DNA from: Oscillospiraceae bacterium
GTDB lineage: Bacteria > Bacillota > Clostridia > Oscillospirales > Acutalibacteraceae
Direction: 5' to 3'
Length of the DNA stretch: 64,000 nt
NCBI GenBank assembly: GCA_031271865.1
Contig: JAISUW010000050.1
Coordinates: 1-64,000, forward strand
Positions 10,701 to 18,490 of this stretch are shown piece after piece. The number at the start of each line of letters is the position of its first letter. Position 1 is the first letter of the stretch. The translations under genes were made by a program, and so were the position numbers. The notes below the pieces were generated by a model. That model was given only the letters and a program-made list of their open reading frames with translations, was not told where the DNA came from and made no database searches.

Positions 10701-13700
10701 GGTAGCCAAGAGCGGATAGATGCCCGCCAGACCTTGGGACAGCGCATCGCGGAACAGCTCCGCTTTGGCAGCCGGGGTTAGGGATGGGTCGTCCAAGCCC
10801 CAATCCAGCGTCAGCTTGCCGTCGTCCGTGGAGGGGTCGCCGTCCGGGTCGGGGTCGTAGATGTCGGGATGCTTCCAGAGGTTTTCGTGTTCCGTATACT
10901 TATAACCGGTCACAACCGTCTGGCTGTTGATACTGCGCACCTTCGTGAAGCCGTGCATATCCGGATAGAAAGCACTCTGCAAGGCGGCGGCGGCATCCGG
11001 GAACTTCACGGCATCAATGGTCTTCCCCAGCAGGTCGGGGTAGAGCTTCAGGTCGGAGATGGTGTTGGTTTTTTCGTAAGCGTTCGTCCCGGTTTGGGAG
11101 GCCTGCGTTTGCGTGGATGGCTCTTCACTGTCGCCGCTGACATCGCCCTCGCCGTTCCACAGCCCATTGACGGTCAAGCCCTCGTCATCGGTAAAGGACG
11201 CATTGTAGTTCTCCAGAATATCATGCAGCGTATACAAGTACAGCTTCACACCGGGGGTGTCTTTCAGACCGTTGTCGTCCACCATCTTCTGGGGAATCTT
11301 CTTGAAAGTCTCCTCAAACTGATCGAGAATCAGCGGATAGAGGAAGCCCACAACGGCATTCACCAAGTCATTGGTGTAGACTACGTTTTGCAGCACACTC
11401 TCCAGTATGGTTTCCACATTGAGCGGGCTTGCGGTGAGGTCAATGCCGAGCTTCTCCAGCGTGGCGCCGAGGCTCGAGCTGTCCGCCGGGTCGCCGAGGA
11501 GCTCCGTCAAGTCGAGGGCACTCAGCAGGGAACTGATGTCCCCGGTACCGCCCAGGAAGTAATCCAGCTTGCTGATAACACTCACAAGTGCTTCATCTGT
11601 GGTGTCATAACGCACATCGCCGATTTCATCTTCTCCGCGCAGCAGGTCATCCTCCTGCCAGTAGCGGTAAATCTCCGCCAGGTCGGTCTTGGACCAGTAC
11701 TGCATGGGGTTGGCGACAAAGTCGTCATAGGCCGCACGCAGGGCGGTGTCAATGAAGTGGATGCTGTCCTCATAGCCCGGATCCAAACTGACCGGAGCCG
11801 CCAAATTGTGCAGTACGAGCGTATCAATCTGCATCTGGAGGGCATCCAAGGCGGTCTTGACGCGGGTGTAAGAGTCGTCCACCTCCACGAAGTTGAATGG
11901 TACATACTTCGTGCTTGTGCCGTCCCACGGGAGGTCAAGCGCGACACCTAAAGTGGACTCCGGGCGTTTGGTGGATTCAATCACACTGATGATTTCATCC
12001 ACTTCGCCTTGGAGGATCACTTTGAGCTTGGTGAGCGCATCGACTTCCACCGTGCGGATGATGTCCTCATAGTAGCCGCCGTAAATCTCATCGGCCAAGG
12101 TCTGCCCCAAGCCCGCGACAGCCGCCGCATACTTCGCGGCATAGGCCGCCGACTGCGGCTTGACGCTTGCATTATAGTATGCAATCAGGGCATCGACATC
12201 CGCCGCGTCCGGGTACTGTTCGGAGAGCGGCGTACCGAAGTAGATGGGGTCAAAGTAGTCGCGCAGGTCATACCAATAGGCCTCGGAGTAGCCGTTGAGC
12301 GCCTCGCGGTAATTCAGCTCATCATTCAGCCGCCCGAGGATATTCATCAGCGCGTCTTCATAGGAGATGCGGTCGTCCGTTGTTGCCGGGTCGCCGTCCA
12401 TATCATACACGCTGTTGGTGATGATGGCGGTATAGACATCCGTGTTCGCTGATGCCGTATTGCGCAGCGCCATGAGCGCGACGAGGCTCGCCGCCTCCTG
12501 CTGATAGAGGTCGACCGTGTTAAGCGGCACCGTATAAATAGAATCATCATAGGGGTCGTCGCCGGGATTCAGGTACGCGGCCTCCGGGTCGTCCGGGTCG
12601 AAGTTGTCCTGTGCGCCCTCATGGTAGTTGACGGGGTACTTTGCATCCACAAAAGCCACGATGCTGTCATAGACCTCGCGGGTCTTCCACAGGTCAATGA
12701 CCTTGTCGAGATTCTCCACAAAGCTTTGCATATCATCGCGCCGGATGGGGCTGTAGCCGGCGATTGCGTTGATATACTCAATCAGCGGCACCAACGTGGC
12801 GGCATCCGCGTGGGTGTAGATGGAGTTGATAAGGTTGTAGTGGTACTCCGCCGTCTGGTAGAGAGCCACGAGGTCGGCGACACTCGTATAGCCGGCGTAT
12901 TCGCCGTCCGCTCCCGGGACATCGGCATCGTCCGCTTCTTCCGTCAGGAACTCGTCGTCAACAATCAGCTCGCCTGTGGCGGCGTTCTGGAAATAAGCAA
13001 CGGAAGCCACCGTAGCGTAGCAGAGCTGAATGACGTCAATCTCATCCAAGAGCGCCTGCGCTTCTGCGGCGGTGGGCAGACCGAACTGTGTCTTCACAGC
13101 ATCCGACACGCCGGAGACACCCGCAACAGCGGCAGTAACCTCGGCTTCTGTGTTGATAAGCCCGGGGTCGCTCGTTTCATACAAATAGATAAGCGCAGCC
13201 CGATTCAGCATCGACCCACCGGGCTTCAGCGTATCGCGGTAGGTGACGAGGGCAGCCTTGTTCGTGGCAGTGGGTGTGCCCTCTGCGCCGCCGACAGAGC
13301 TGAGATTATGGTAGATATACTGTTCATAATAGCTGCTCGAAGTATACCCGCCGACACCGCTGACAGCACTGTGCGTATACGTAATGGTATTGGTCAGGTT
13401 CACCGTAGCCGGCACGCTGTCCAAATCCGGGTAGTATGCCAAGGCTTCCGAAAGCGTCCGGGTCAGCGTAAACGTACCGTTCGAGCCTCGGATGCCGAAA
13501 GTCCAAGCATACCGAGCGGTATTCCCGACTTCATAGTTATTGTTGTCCGTATGGGTACCGCTGCTCCGCTTGTTTTGTGTCGAACGCGGGGTCACGAAGA
13601 GCAAAACTTTCGCACCGGAGACATTACCATCTATCTCCGTAGCACCGGTGCCGCCGACACCGTCAGCACTCATCTTGTCAGATAGGTTGTCATACCCGCC

Positions 13701-14210
13701 GGCAAAAAGTCCGTTGTAGGAAGTACCCATAACGGCTTTCGCGAAAGACTCCGCATCGTTGACAGTGCCGCGTGTCCAGTTCGTACTTACAGCACCAATC
13801 GCTGAATCAGCGCTCTGGTTCGGCACAGTAGCGTTTGTGTGGGTCGCCCAAACACCAACTGCCGCCTCACGGAACAGCGTCACGGCATCCCATGCGGCGT
13901 TATTGCCGGTTGCACTGGTCGTGTTCTCCACCGCAACTTTGTTGTACAGATTGGGGAAATTCGCGATGGAGTTGTTACTCGTTGAGGTTCCTAAGTGTGC
14001 CGGGTCATGGGCACTGACATGAACCGTAGTCTCGTTGGTAAACACCGCCTCCTCCATAGCTCCCGCCAAGTCGGTGTATGTAGCTCCGGCGGCGAGGGCG
14101 TTGGCTTGTACTTTCCAGCCGGTCGGCAAGATGCTCAAGCACATGACCGCGGCCAAAAGTACGCACAATTGCTTCATCCATGGGGGTTTGATGTGTGGTT
14201 TTGTGTACAT
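4794..14210 (-). CDS. Giant secreted repeat protein (3138 aa), function unknown
   Basis: Uninterrupted ORF; signal peptide WMKQLCVLLAAVMCLSILPTGWKVQANA; RBS aaaggaaaggtgac; internal PILxxLL...LLPNIAYF modules, Pro-rich APTAPTAPT tract, YAQYxxDDAQY repeats; aromatic C-terminus FNFLFGWIWA. Confidence 0.9.
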   Translation of the reverse strand: MYTKPHIKPPWMKQLCVLLAAVMCLSILPTGWKVQANALAAGATYTDLAGAMEEAVFTNETTVHVSAHDPAHLGTSTSNNSIANFPNLYNKVAVENTTSATGNNAAWDAVTLFREAAVGVWATHTNATVPNQSADSAIGAVSTNWTRGTVNDAESFAKAVMGTSYNGLFAGGYDNLSDKMSADGVGGTGATEIDGNVSGAKVLLFVTPRSTQNKRSSGTHTDNNNYEVGNTARYAWTFGIRGSNGTFTLTRTLSEALAYYPDLDSVPATVNLTNTITYTHSAVSGVGGYTSSSYYEQYIYHNLSSVGGAEGTPTATNKAALVTYRDTLKPGGSMLNRAALIYLYETSDPGLINTEAEVTAAVAGVSGVSDAVKTQFGLPTAAEAQALLDEIDVIQLCYATVASVAYFQNAATGELIVDDEFLTEEADDADVPGADGEYAGYTSVADLVALYQTAEYHYNLINSIYTHADAATLVPLIEYINAIAGYSPIRRDDMQSFVENLDKVIDLWKTREVYDSIVAFVDAKYPVNYHEGAQDNFDPDDPEAAYLNPGDDPYDDSIYTVPLNTVDLYQQEAASLVALMALRNTASANTDVYTAIITNSVYDMDGDPATTDDRISYEDALMNILGRLNDELNYREALNGYSEAYWYDLRDYFDPIYFGTPLSEQYPDAADVDALIAYYNASVKPQSAAYAAKYAAAVAGLGQTLADEIYGGYYEDIIRTVEVDALTKLKVILQGEVDEIISVIESTKRPESTLGVALDLPWDGTSTKYVPFNFVEVDDSYTRVKTALDALQMQIDTLVLHNLAAPVSLDPGYEDSIHFIDTALRAAYDDFVANPMQYWSKTDLAEIYRYWQEDDLLRGEDEIGDVRYDTTDEALVSVISKLDYFLGGTGDISSLLSALDLTELLGDPADSSSLGATLEKLGIDLTASPLNVETILESVLQNVVYTNDLVNAVVGFLYPLILDQFEETFKKIPQKMVDDNGLKDTPGVKLYLYTLHDILENYNASFTDDEGLTVNGLWNGEGDVSGDSEEPSTQTQASQTGTNAYEKTNTISDLKLYPDLLGKTIDAVKFPDAAAALQSAFYPDMHGFTKVRSINSQTVVTGYKYTEHENLWKHPDIYDPDPDGDPSTDDGKLTLDWGLDDPSLTPAAKAELFRDALSQGLAGIYPLLATLLAGQNYYGYQNKIGYAVGTYDKYLDGYGDQSIPIKCPHIFLELEAPGVDGFAEVLTPIFEAIAGGDPVLSKAVTDALPTAAELKAISYGKPVTEPYPSIVNKPTKEYVSDGNKSKSKTSGPTMTETNNLTHYDRSSNLPTYSYDAAKVRTAARTFVDYIFNPLEAVVDAVSAKPLSYLLDLIPNLTLALETDRIVSLLDCMKLEITPDVDGELQIGILDIYSGSTNVGLPHNIPNGSLKAGVDIVLYAPAGSSTLGGSWSEINEEIKLGAMVGAMDPVGLDIMNDVILKDGDDADSDPDLDLSFLQSFSGFLAFLTTDADTGEVKLELPNNIVPRRVATYGEMYSLASKRPSGQRYYIVADQADVFKQIVRWVYPWLEGIEGVGEKLGDADALLATLAELVMPKDYVYTPITYDVTFTQDPDYPDFWGGPNGGADEAREDMEYLVKNLDPAIDALTRSIQPETIPSNIGAAEFVAGLLATVVTQEGLEDLKASVDDLINGLLTDPEVLPILNLLQTLITIGGVPFNTQAVLQAVVNVDVNDNNVASVEDFIDGVIEILTPLGPILNVLLNGDTLSLVPTGSVAAAPVPPAALTPLLEPTAPTAPTAPTAPIAPVPPTAPTPPGAAPTPPAAVPPPGAEPDFADYAGDTVTYDADLAQWVIDDAAYTQYLADYEQYEADYSQWEQESAQYTLDYAQYLLDDDDYQTAYAQYVIDDAQYTTDYAQYLIDDAQYVIDEAQYQTDLAAYLAALPQYLLDQAQYAEDLEAYEAAYMVYANAYIDNPGVINAKGGEGYEYGIIPILNALLAPVGKADAIVSAADFKQLATLEDQLHAIVNAIISPTDGLLSALLDNPFRSILQLLASVSYFATNTPTVESPLNQALDGLLHPIYQLLDTVRPSFDVLQLLNGIEVAGGKTLAEALFPIAVLEYGNGKGFSVDVMSTLNDLVQDLLTGADGILRDGNGMLLLNAQFDLTAFAVGEVVNGGVAGHKYLKADMPAVLMALFNQIGLTQYLEDHGYEGLTFLVHGPLDLSALFKVNYAKATQPGSTGYSAPAWLTPTVQQYVADNLDAILDYIWNALLTGNQAGKDAIKALLGNAFDIEDSLEETILGALPLLIPLIRDAILDLKPMIENAVIDTVDFGIPGLTQPISVKNLIERNITIGGTATTAGTAVDIDAIFDPIENYNAALYDLTTIGGVKAAIGSLFDGFGPLLDFLLAGKRIKIVDNADVNDGGGFLWMEGAQGYAYGIEPILLALAGGLDGGEDVVLTSEAYSALTTSQERIDAVIDPLLFVLESLCDDPLGTVLNLLPNVAYFISDAANPGDSPLQQAIDNLLYPITSLLGAVNVTYADLAGEIAGFPDLSDLRVGEMLNALLADVSLCLEDFITGTVTVFGSGHETAGLNDQASYIKVSVPDLLVSILDATDLADAISNDETLAGIIGIIDPATVETEPGYVYYPDRSGAGGSSSVYPYNFWTEQQATYTAAHLNEFLNQICVLLTGKGLGTVAIGSGGASVDGFLTDIFGTYLYNNDLVDSVVDTVQTLISDNRAAIEQILTSTILDPITNRTVRDLMQAGLVKVGGTTIDLDLILAALSAPYVYPDVTDKDTFSAALINYLSPVVPVLDFLLADEDIQVADSILTIPGYDGYGKGVIPILELLTLPLGNGALVKTAAQYQALGSDSAGKLRAIIDPITSALEALVQTPGDALVALLPNIAYFVSDAGVPADKGGSPAKQAIDRILFALNSMTRRGGMGTIVEVTPEEIIADLTADLGPVAEILEVIVAGDMLAQTSQSGGSVANGYPVRYFNGSPESRAETLTSMVRWLLETLSDKNERTELLHEIADALGTDYAAVDFVNAGLGWILDIMLYGDLGIDVVMSNLYFVAFSAVQSTDFVYSLWEWANDTIRAAYTGLVDLLGGDTALLDQINDWFDENVFKPSNGLASNGFVRFWLTIWDWICAIFNFLFGWIWA

Positions 14211-14328
14211 AATCTGTCACCTTTCCTTTAATAGCGCCTCGGCGCGTATTTGTTTGTGCATATGGCGGACAGCAGGGTTTTCAACGGACATCTGCCGCAG
14301 GGATTACAGAATGTCCCCCTCTACTATT

Positions 14329-14357
14329 ATTATAGAATTGTTTCTGTTCTATGTCAA
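14329..14357 (-). promoter_or_regulatory. Consensus sigmaA promoter TTGACA-17-TATAAT for the giant gene
   Basis: Reverse complement of attata (14329-14334) and tgtcaa (14352-14357), exactly 17 nt apart. Confidence 0.8.
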
Positions 14358-14413
14358 TAGTAAAATAAAAATTTCCTAAAGTTTGTAGACTTGCTCAAAA
14401 AAATTCGGTAGCT

Positions 14414-14430
14414 TTGTGCAATATGCACAA
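14414..14430. promoter_or_regulatory. Operator-like palindrome TTGTGCA-ata-TGCACAA in a divergent intergenic region
   Basis: Perfect 7-bp arms between the divergent giant protein and acyltransferase promoters. Confidence 0.4.
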
Positions 14431-14488
14431 CCAAACTGTTAACACATGAACAGATTTCCAATAAAGTTGAAAAAATGTGCCAAACCCC

Positions 14489-14517
14489 TTGCAAAAGGTC
14501 TTCTTATGGGGTATAAT
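14489..14517 (+). promoter_or_regulatory. Promoter TTGCAA-17-TATAAT upstream of acyltransferase
   Basis: ttgcaa 14489-14494, tataat 14512-14517. Confidence 0.7.
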
Positions 14518-14547
14518 ACATCTATGATGACATAGGGAGGCAACGTC

Positions 14548-15675
14548 ATGGCAAACGCAGCACCCCCCCGGCAGCTCGCCGGGAAAGCAGAGCATATCTA
14601 CCTATTTGATAACCTGAAGGCTATAATGATTTACTGCGTTGTGATTGCGCATCTTCACAGCTTTACGGATGAATTGGCGTTCATGAATGCGCACCCATAC
14701 CATGCGGCGTTCTCCTTGATGGTGCGGTATACCATCTACCCGGTTTTCATGCTTGTGTCCGGTTATCTGTCACGCAGCACCATCGCCGACGACCGGCGTT
14801 TCTTCCGCCGGGAAGCGAATCTGCTTTTCTTGAATGTCTTCTTCTTCTTTATCGTAGACCTGCTCATCTTCGGAGGAACCGATACCTCTGTTTATCTTTT
14901 CCTATCCTCCCTTATGGTTGGGACGCTCGCCCTGCGCATGAGCCGGGATTTCAAGTTCCCCTATGTCCTGGCGGTATTCGTTCTGATTTTCTTAGGTGCT
15001 TCCTTAATCATGAACCGTCTTACCATCTATTACCAACCTATCGCCTTAGTTCCCTACTTTATCATCGGCTATCACTTCCCGGATGCTTTCTTCCGCAAGC
15101 GCAGACCGCTCTGGCAGCAACTCACGGCATTTGTGCTTCTTGTAGGCGGAAACTTGGTTATGGCGTTCCTGCCGAACGAAGTGCGGATAGCGCAACTGAC
15201 CATGTCTGCACTGCCCGCCCACAATGTATTCCTGCGTCCGCCTCTGGTACTCCTCGAAATGGTCATTGCCTCTGCGTTTACGCTCCTCCTGCTTTTTGCC
15301 GTGCCACGCTGCAAGATACCCTTTATCAGCAATATCGGCAAGAACTCCCTGGGTATCTTCCTCCTGCACTGGCCCCTCATGCAGATATGGAATCATGTAT
15401 CCCCAAACACTCTCGATGCAATTGTACACTACGAAGTGCCGTACCTGCCGGGTTGTACGGTTATGCTCCTTTCGGCTGTCCTGACCATATTGCTCTCCTT
15501 TGGCATCGTCCAGAAACCATTCGTGTGGCTCCTGCCGATAACAAATAAGATTGGGGATTGGATGCTGCTCTTATTCGAGCGCGCAAAGGCAGAAACCATA
15601 CCGGGCGGGTCTAAACAAACCAAAAAGCAAGCAGCCAATCCGAGTGCCGCACAAGCCCCTTCCAAAAAGAGGTAA
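14548..15675 (+). CDS. Acyltransferase family 3-like membrane protein
   Basis: YLFDNLKAIMIYCVVIAHLHSFTDE followed by about 10 TM segments; RBS agggaggcaacgtc. Confidence 0.75.
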   Translation: MANAAPPRQLAGKAEHIYLFDNLKAIMIYCVVIAHLHSFTDELAFMNAHPYHAAFSLMVRYTIYPVFMLVSGYLSRSTIADDRRFFRREANLLFLNVFFFFIVDLLIFGGTDTSVYLFLSSLMVGTLALRMSRDFKFPYVLAVFVLIFLGASLIMNRLTIYYQPIALVPYFIIGYHFPDAFFRKRRPLWQQLTAFVLLVGGNLVMAFLPNEVRIAQLTMSALPAHNVFLRPPLVLLEMVIASAFTLLLLFAVPRCKIPFISNIGKNSLGIFLLHWPLMQIWNHVSPNTLDAIVHYEVPYLPGCTVMLLSAVLTILLSFGIVQKPFVWLLPITNKIGDWMLLLFERAKAETIPGGSKQTKKQAANPSAAQAPSKKR

Positions 15676-15682
15676 CACCGCC

Positions 15683-16825
15683 ATGCCCAAGAAACGCCGC
15701 CGCCCCACACCTGCCGCCAAGACGCAACCCCTCCGCAAAGCACCCGCCGACCTGCGTATGCCCCGCTACGACAACGTGCGCGGGCTGGTAATGTACATTG
15801 TCATCCTAAGCAATATGTTCTTGGGTACGCTCATGGCCCACAGCGAAGAACCGGGAAAGGATTACGCGCTTCTGTATATCCTCCTGTGCTTCGGGGAGAG
15901 TTTCTCCATGCAGCTCTTCGTATTCTGTGCCGGTTATTTCGGCCGCCGCTACCTCGAGCAACCGGAGCGTATGGTGCATCGGCTGTTTGATTGCACAGCC
16001 ATGTTCCTTTTTGCCCGTATACTGGCTTTTGTAGCGCAGGCTATCGCGTATGGGTCGCTGTTCCGGTTTCCGTATTTCTTAAGCATGGACTTTTATATGC
16101 TCGCCATGGGCTTGTGGCTCCTTGCGGTCTATCCGTTTCGCAAGTTGCCGCCATGGGTGCTGATACCCGCCGCCTTCGTTCTGGGTTGCCTGCTGATCAT
16201 CCTTCCCGGCACATGGGTACAGACGAACCTCATCTTCAAGAAGTTCTTGTTCCTCCTGCCGTTCTTTGCCGTCGGGCTCTTCTGGAAAGACGAATACCTC
16301 GATATTCTCAGCCCTTATAACCAAAAGGTCGTCGGCAGTACTGGCGCAATAGCGGTCCTGCTGTTTCTCAGCCGCCTCCCGCAAACCTACCGCGCTGAGT
16401 TTGTCTATTCGGAGGAGTCGAGTGCTTTCCTTACCTCTGATTTCGTTCTCTGGCAGCGCCCGCTGCTTCGCCTGGGTGTCTATGCAGTCAGTGTGCTTTC
16501 CTGCCTATGCGTCCTGCTGCTGCTGCCGCGCGGCCGTGTGCCGCTGCTGACGGCAGCGGGGGGGCGAACGCTGCAAATCTATGTCTTCCATATCTTCTTT
16601 GTATTGCTGTATAATGTCCGCTCCAATCCGTTGAAGACTGCTCTGCTGAACATCCCGCTGGGTTGGGCGGTCGTGTGTGCCTTGGGCATCACATTCGTTG
16701 TGTGGGCTGTCCTTTCGCTGAAACCTGTCGGCATTCCGCTTTTATATACAAAGAAAGCCTCCGATTGGGCAGCCAACGCTTGCATTGCGCTTTGGAAACG
16801 CCTGCCGCACCGTAAGACGGCATAA
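15683..16825 (+). CDS. Second acyltransferase family 3-like membrane protein
   Basis: MPKKRRRPTPAAK...MPRYDNVRGLVMYIVILSNMFLG, multi-TM. ATG at 15683, 7 nt after the previous stop with RBS agaggt, is preferred over the track start at 15551. Confidence 0.7.
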   Translation: MPKKRRRPTPAAKTQPLRKAPADLRMPRYDNVRGLVMYIVILSNMFLGTLMAHSEEPGKDYALLYILLCFGESFSMQLFVFCAGYFGRRYLEQPERMVHRLFDCTAMFLFARILAFVAQAIAYGSLFRFPYFLSMDFYMLAMGLWLLAVYPFRKLPPWVLIPAAFVLGCLLIILPGTWVQTNLIFKKFLFLLPFFAVGLFWKDEYLDILSPYNQKVVGSTGAIAVLLFLSRLPQTYRAEFVYSEESSAFLTSDFVLWQRPLLRLGVYAVSVLSCLCVLLLLPRGRVPLLTAAGGRTLQIYVFHIFFVLLYNVRSNPLKTALLNIPLGWAVVCALGITFVVWAVLSLKPVGIPLLYTKKASDWAANACIALWKRLPHRKTA

Positions 16826-16882
16826 GCAATACAATCACAAATCGCAATACTGCGGCTTTAGCCAAGAAAAGGAGATTTTGTC

Positions 16883-18439
16883 ATGGCACTCAAGGACATT
16901 ACCTTGCACCAACAACTCGCCGGTACTGTGGAGAAATATCCGGATGACCCCTTTGCGATCTGGGCGGATACAAATCATATCCAAACATGGAAAGACTTAG
17001 ATAATGCAAGCAACGCCATCGCCAAAGCACTCATCGCGCATTGCATCCGTCCGGGCGGTCATGTAGGCATCTGGTCCACGAAACGCCCGGTCTTCACGGA
17101 TACCCTCTACGGTGTCCTGAAAGCCGGCGGCGTCTTTATCCCTTATAACTACAGCTATAAGGCCGCGGAATTCGCCGGGCAGTTGTCCGAATCGGACACG
17201 GAGCTTCTTATTCTGACGGAAGGCACACCGAACAACGCCTTTGCAGATGTCATCGCAAGCCTCGACCGCGGCGCCTTCCCAAAACTTCAGACCATCGTCT
17301 GGGCTGGTAACGCAGACACCCCCGCAGGAATGGTCTCCTATGCCGACTTCCTCGCCGCCGGGGAAATTGTATCTGACAGCAGCCTCCAAGCCGCCGGGGC
17401 AGCGGTCACCCCGCAGGACACCGCTCTTATTATGTATACCAGCGGCACCACGGGAACCCCGAAAGGCGTAATGCTCTCCCACTACTCCGTAGTCAACGCA
17501 GCAAACGTCTATGCCTATGACTATCTGAAAGGCTCCCATGCGGATGTCTCCCATACCGTCCTTCCGCTGCACCACATGGGCGGCCTGCTGAACCTCTTTG
17601 CCTTGATAGAACACGGCGCAGCAAGCGTTATGCGCGAACACGCCGACATCAAGCAGATGTATATGGATGCCGTGCAGTATCGCTGTACCGTAGCATACTA
17701 TGTTCCCTTGATGTGCATGGCTTTCCTGAAGATTGCCTCCACCGGCGCCCCCAAACCGCCGTGGCGCGCCCTCGGCGTAGGGGCAGACCGCTGCCCGCCG
17801 GAGATACTCTCCGCCTTTACGAGCGTGTTCAACTGTACCATCATCCATACCCTCGCCCCAACCGAAAGCGGTTGCCTGATGAACATCTTGGAAGTCACGC
17901 CCGGCCGGAAAGACCATTTGGACACAGTCGGCTTGACCGTCCCGGACGCAGAAGTGCGCCTGGCGGACAACGGCGAGATTCTGGTGCGCGGCTGGATGAA
18001 TATGCAGGGCTACTACGGTCATCCCGAACTGACGGCGTCAGTCATAGAACCGGACGGCTTCCTGCACACCGGCGACTTAGGCGAAATCCTCCCCGATGGG
18101 TACCTGCGCTTCAAAGGCCGCGTCAAGGATCTGATTATCAGCGGCGGCTCCAACATCTCTGCCTTGGAGGTAGAGGAGGTACTTCTGACCTATCCGGGCA
18201 TCCGTGAGTGTGCGGTCGTCGGCATACCCGACGCGATGTATGGGGAGCTGCCGGTTGCCGCCGTAGCGGCCGCCGACCCCGCCGCCGCGCCGCCAGCGGA
18301 TGCGCTATTATCATACGCCCAAGAGCATTTGGCTGCATATAAGGTTCCGAGTACCGTTTATTTCTTGCCCGCACTTCCGCGCAACAGCACCGGCAAGATA
18401 GACAAGGCGCAAGTGAAAGCATATATCGCACAGCAATAA
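16883..18439 (+). CDS. AMP-forming (ANL superfamily) acyl-CoA synthetase/ligase
   Basis: TALIMYTSGTTGTPKGVMLSH, PTESG, HTGDLGEILPDGYLRFKGRVKDLI, PRNSTGKIDK. Confidence 0.9.
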   Translation: MALKDITLHQQLAGTVEKYPDDPFAIWADTNHIQTWKDLDNASNAIAKALIAHCIRPGGHVGIWSTKRPVFTDTLYGVLKAGGVFIPYNYSYKAAEFAGQLSESDTELLILTEGTPNNAFADVIASLDRGAFPKLQTIVWAGNADTPAGMVSYADFLAAGEIVSDSSLQAAGAAVTPQDTALIMYTSGTTGTPKGVMLSHYSVVNAANVYAYDYLKGSHADVSHTVLPLHHMGGLLNLFALIEHGAASVMREHADIKQMYMDAVQYRCTVAYYVPLMCMAFLKIASTGAPKPPWRALGVGADRCPPEILSAFTSVFNCTIIHTLAPTESGCLMNILEVTPGRKDHLDTVGLTVPDAEVRLADNGEILVRGWMNMQGYYGHPELTASVIEPDGFLHTGDLGEILPDGYLRFKGRVKDLIISGGSNISALEVEEVLLTYPGIRECAVVGIPDAMYGELPVAAVAAADPAAAPPADALLSYAQEHLAAYKVPSTVYFLPALPRNSTGKIDKAQVKAYIAQQ

Positions 18440-18490
18440 GCAATTCTTTATCGGCATTATCTACTACTCCATTCCTTAGGAGGTAACGCA

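Noticed and set aside
4932-13685. Several long plus-strand ORFs (354 aa at 4932, 324 aa at 9318, 360 aa at 10869, 354 aa at 12621 and others)
   Set aside because: All antisense to the 3138-aa secreted protein, lacking RBS and family motifs.
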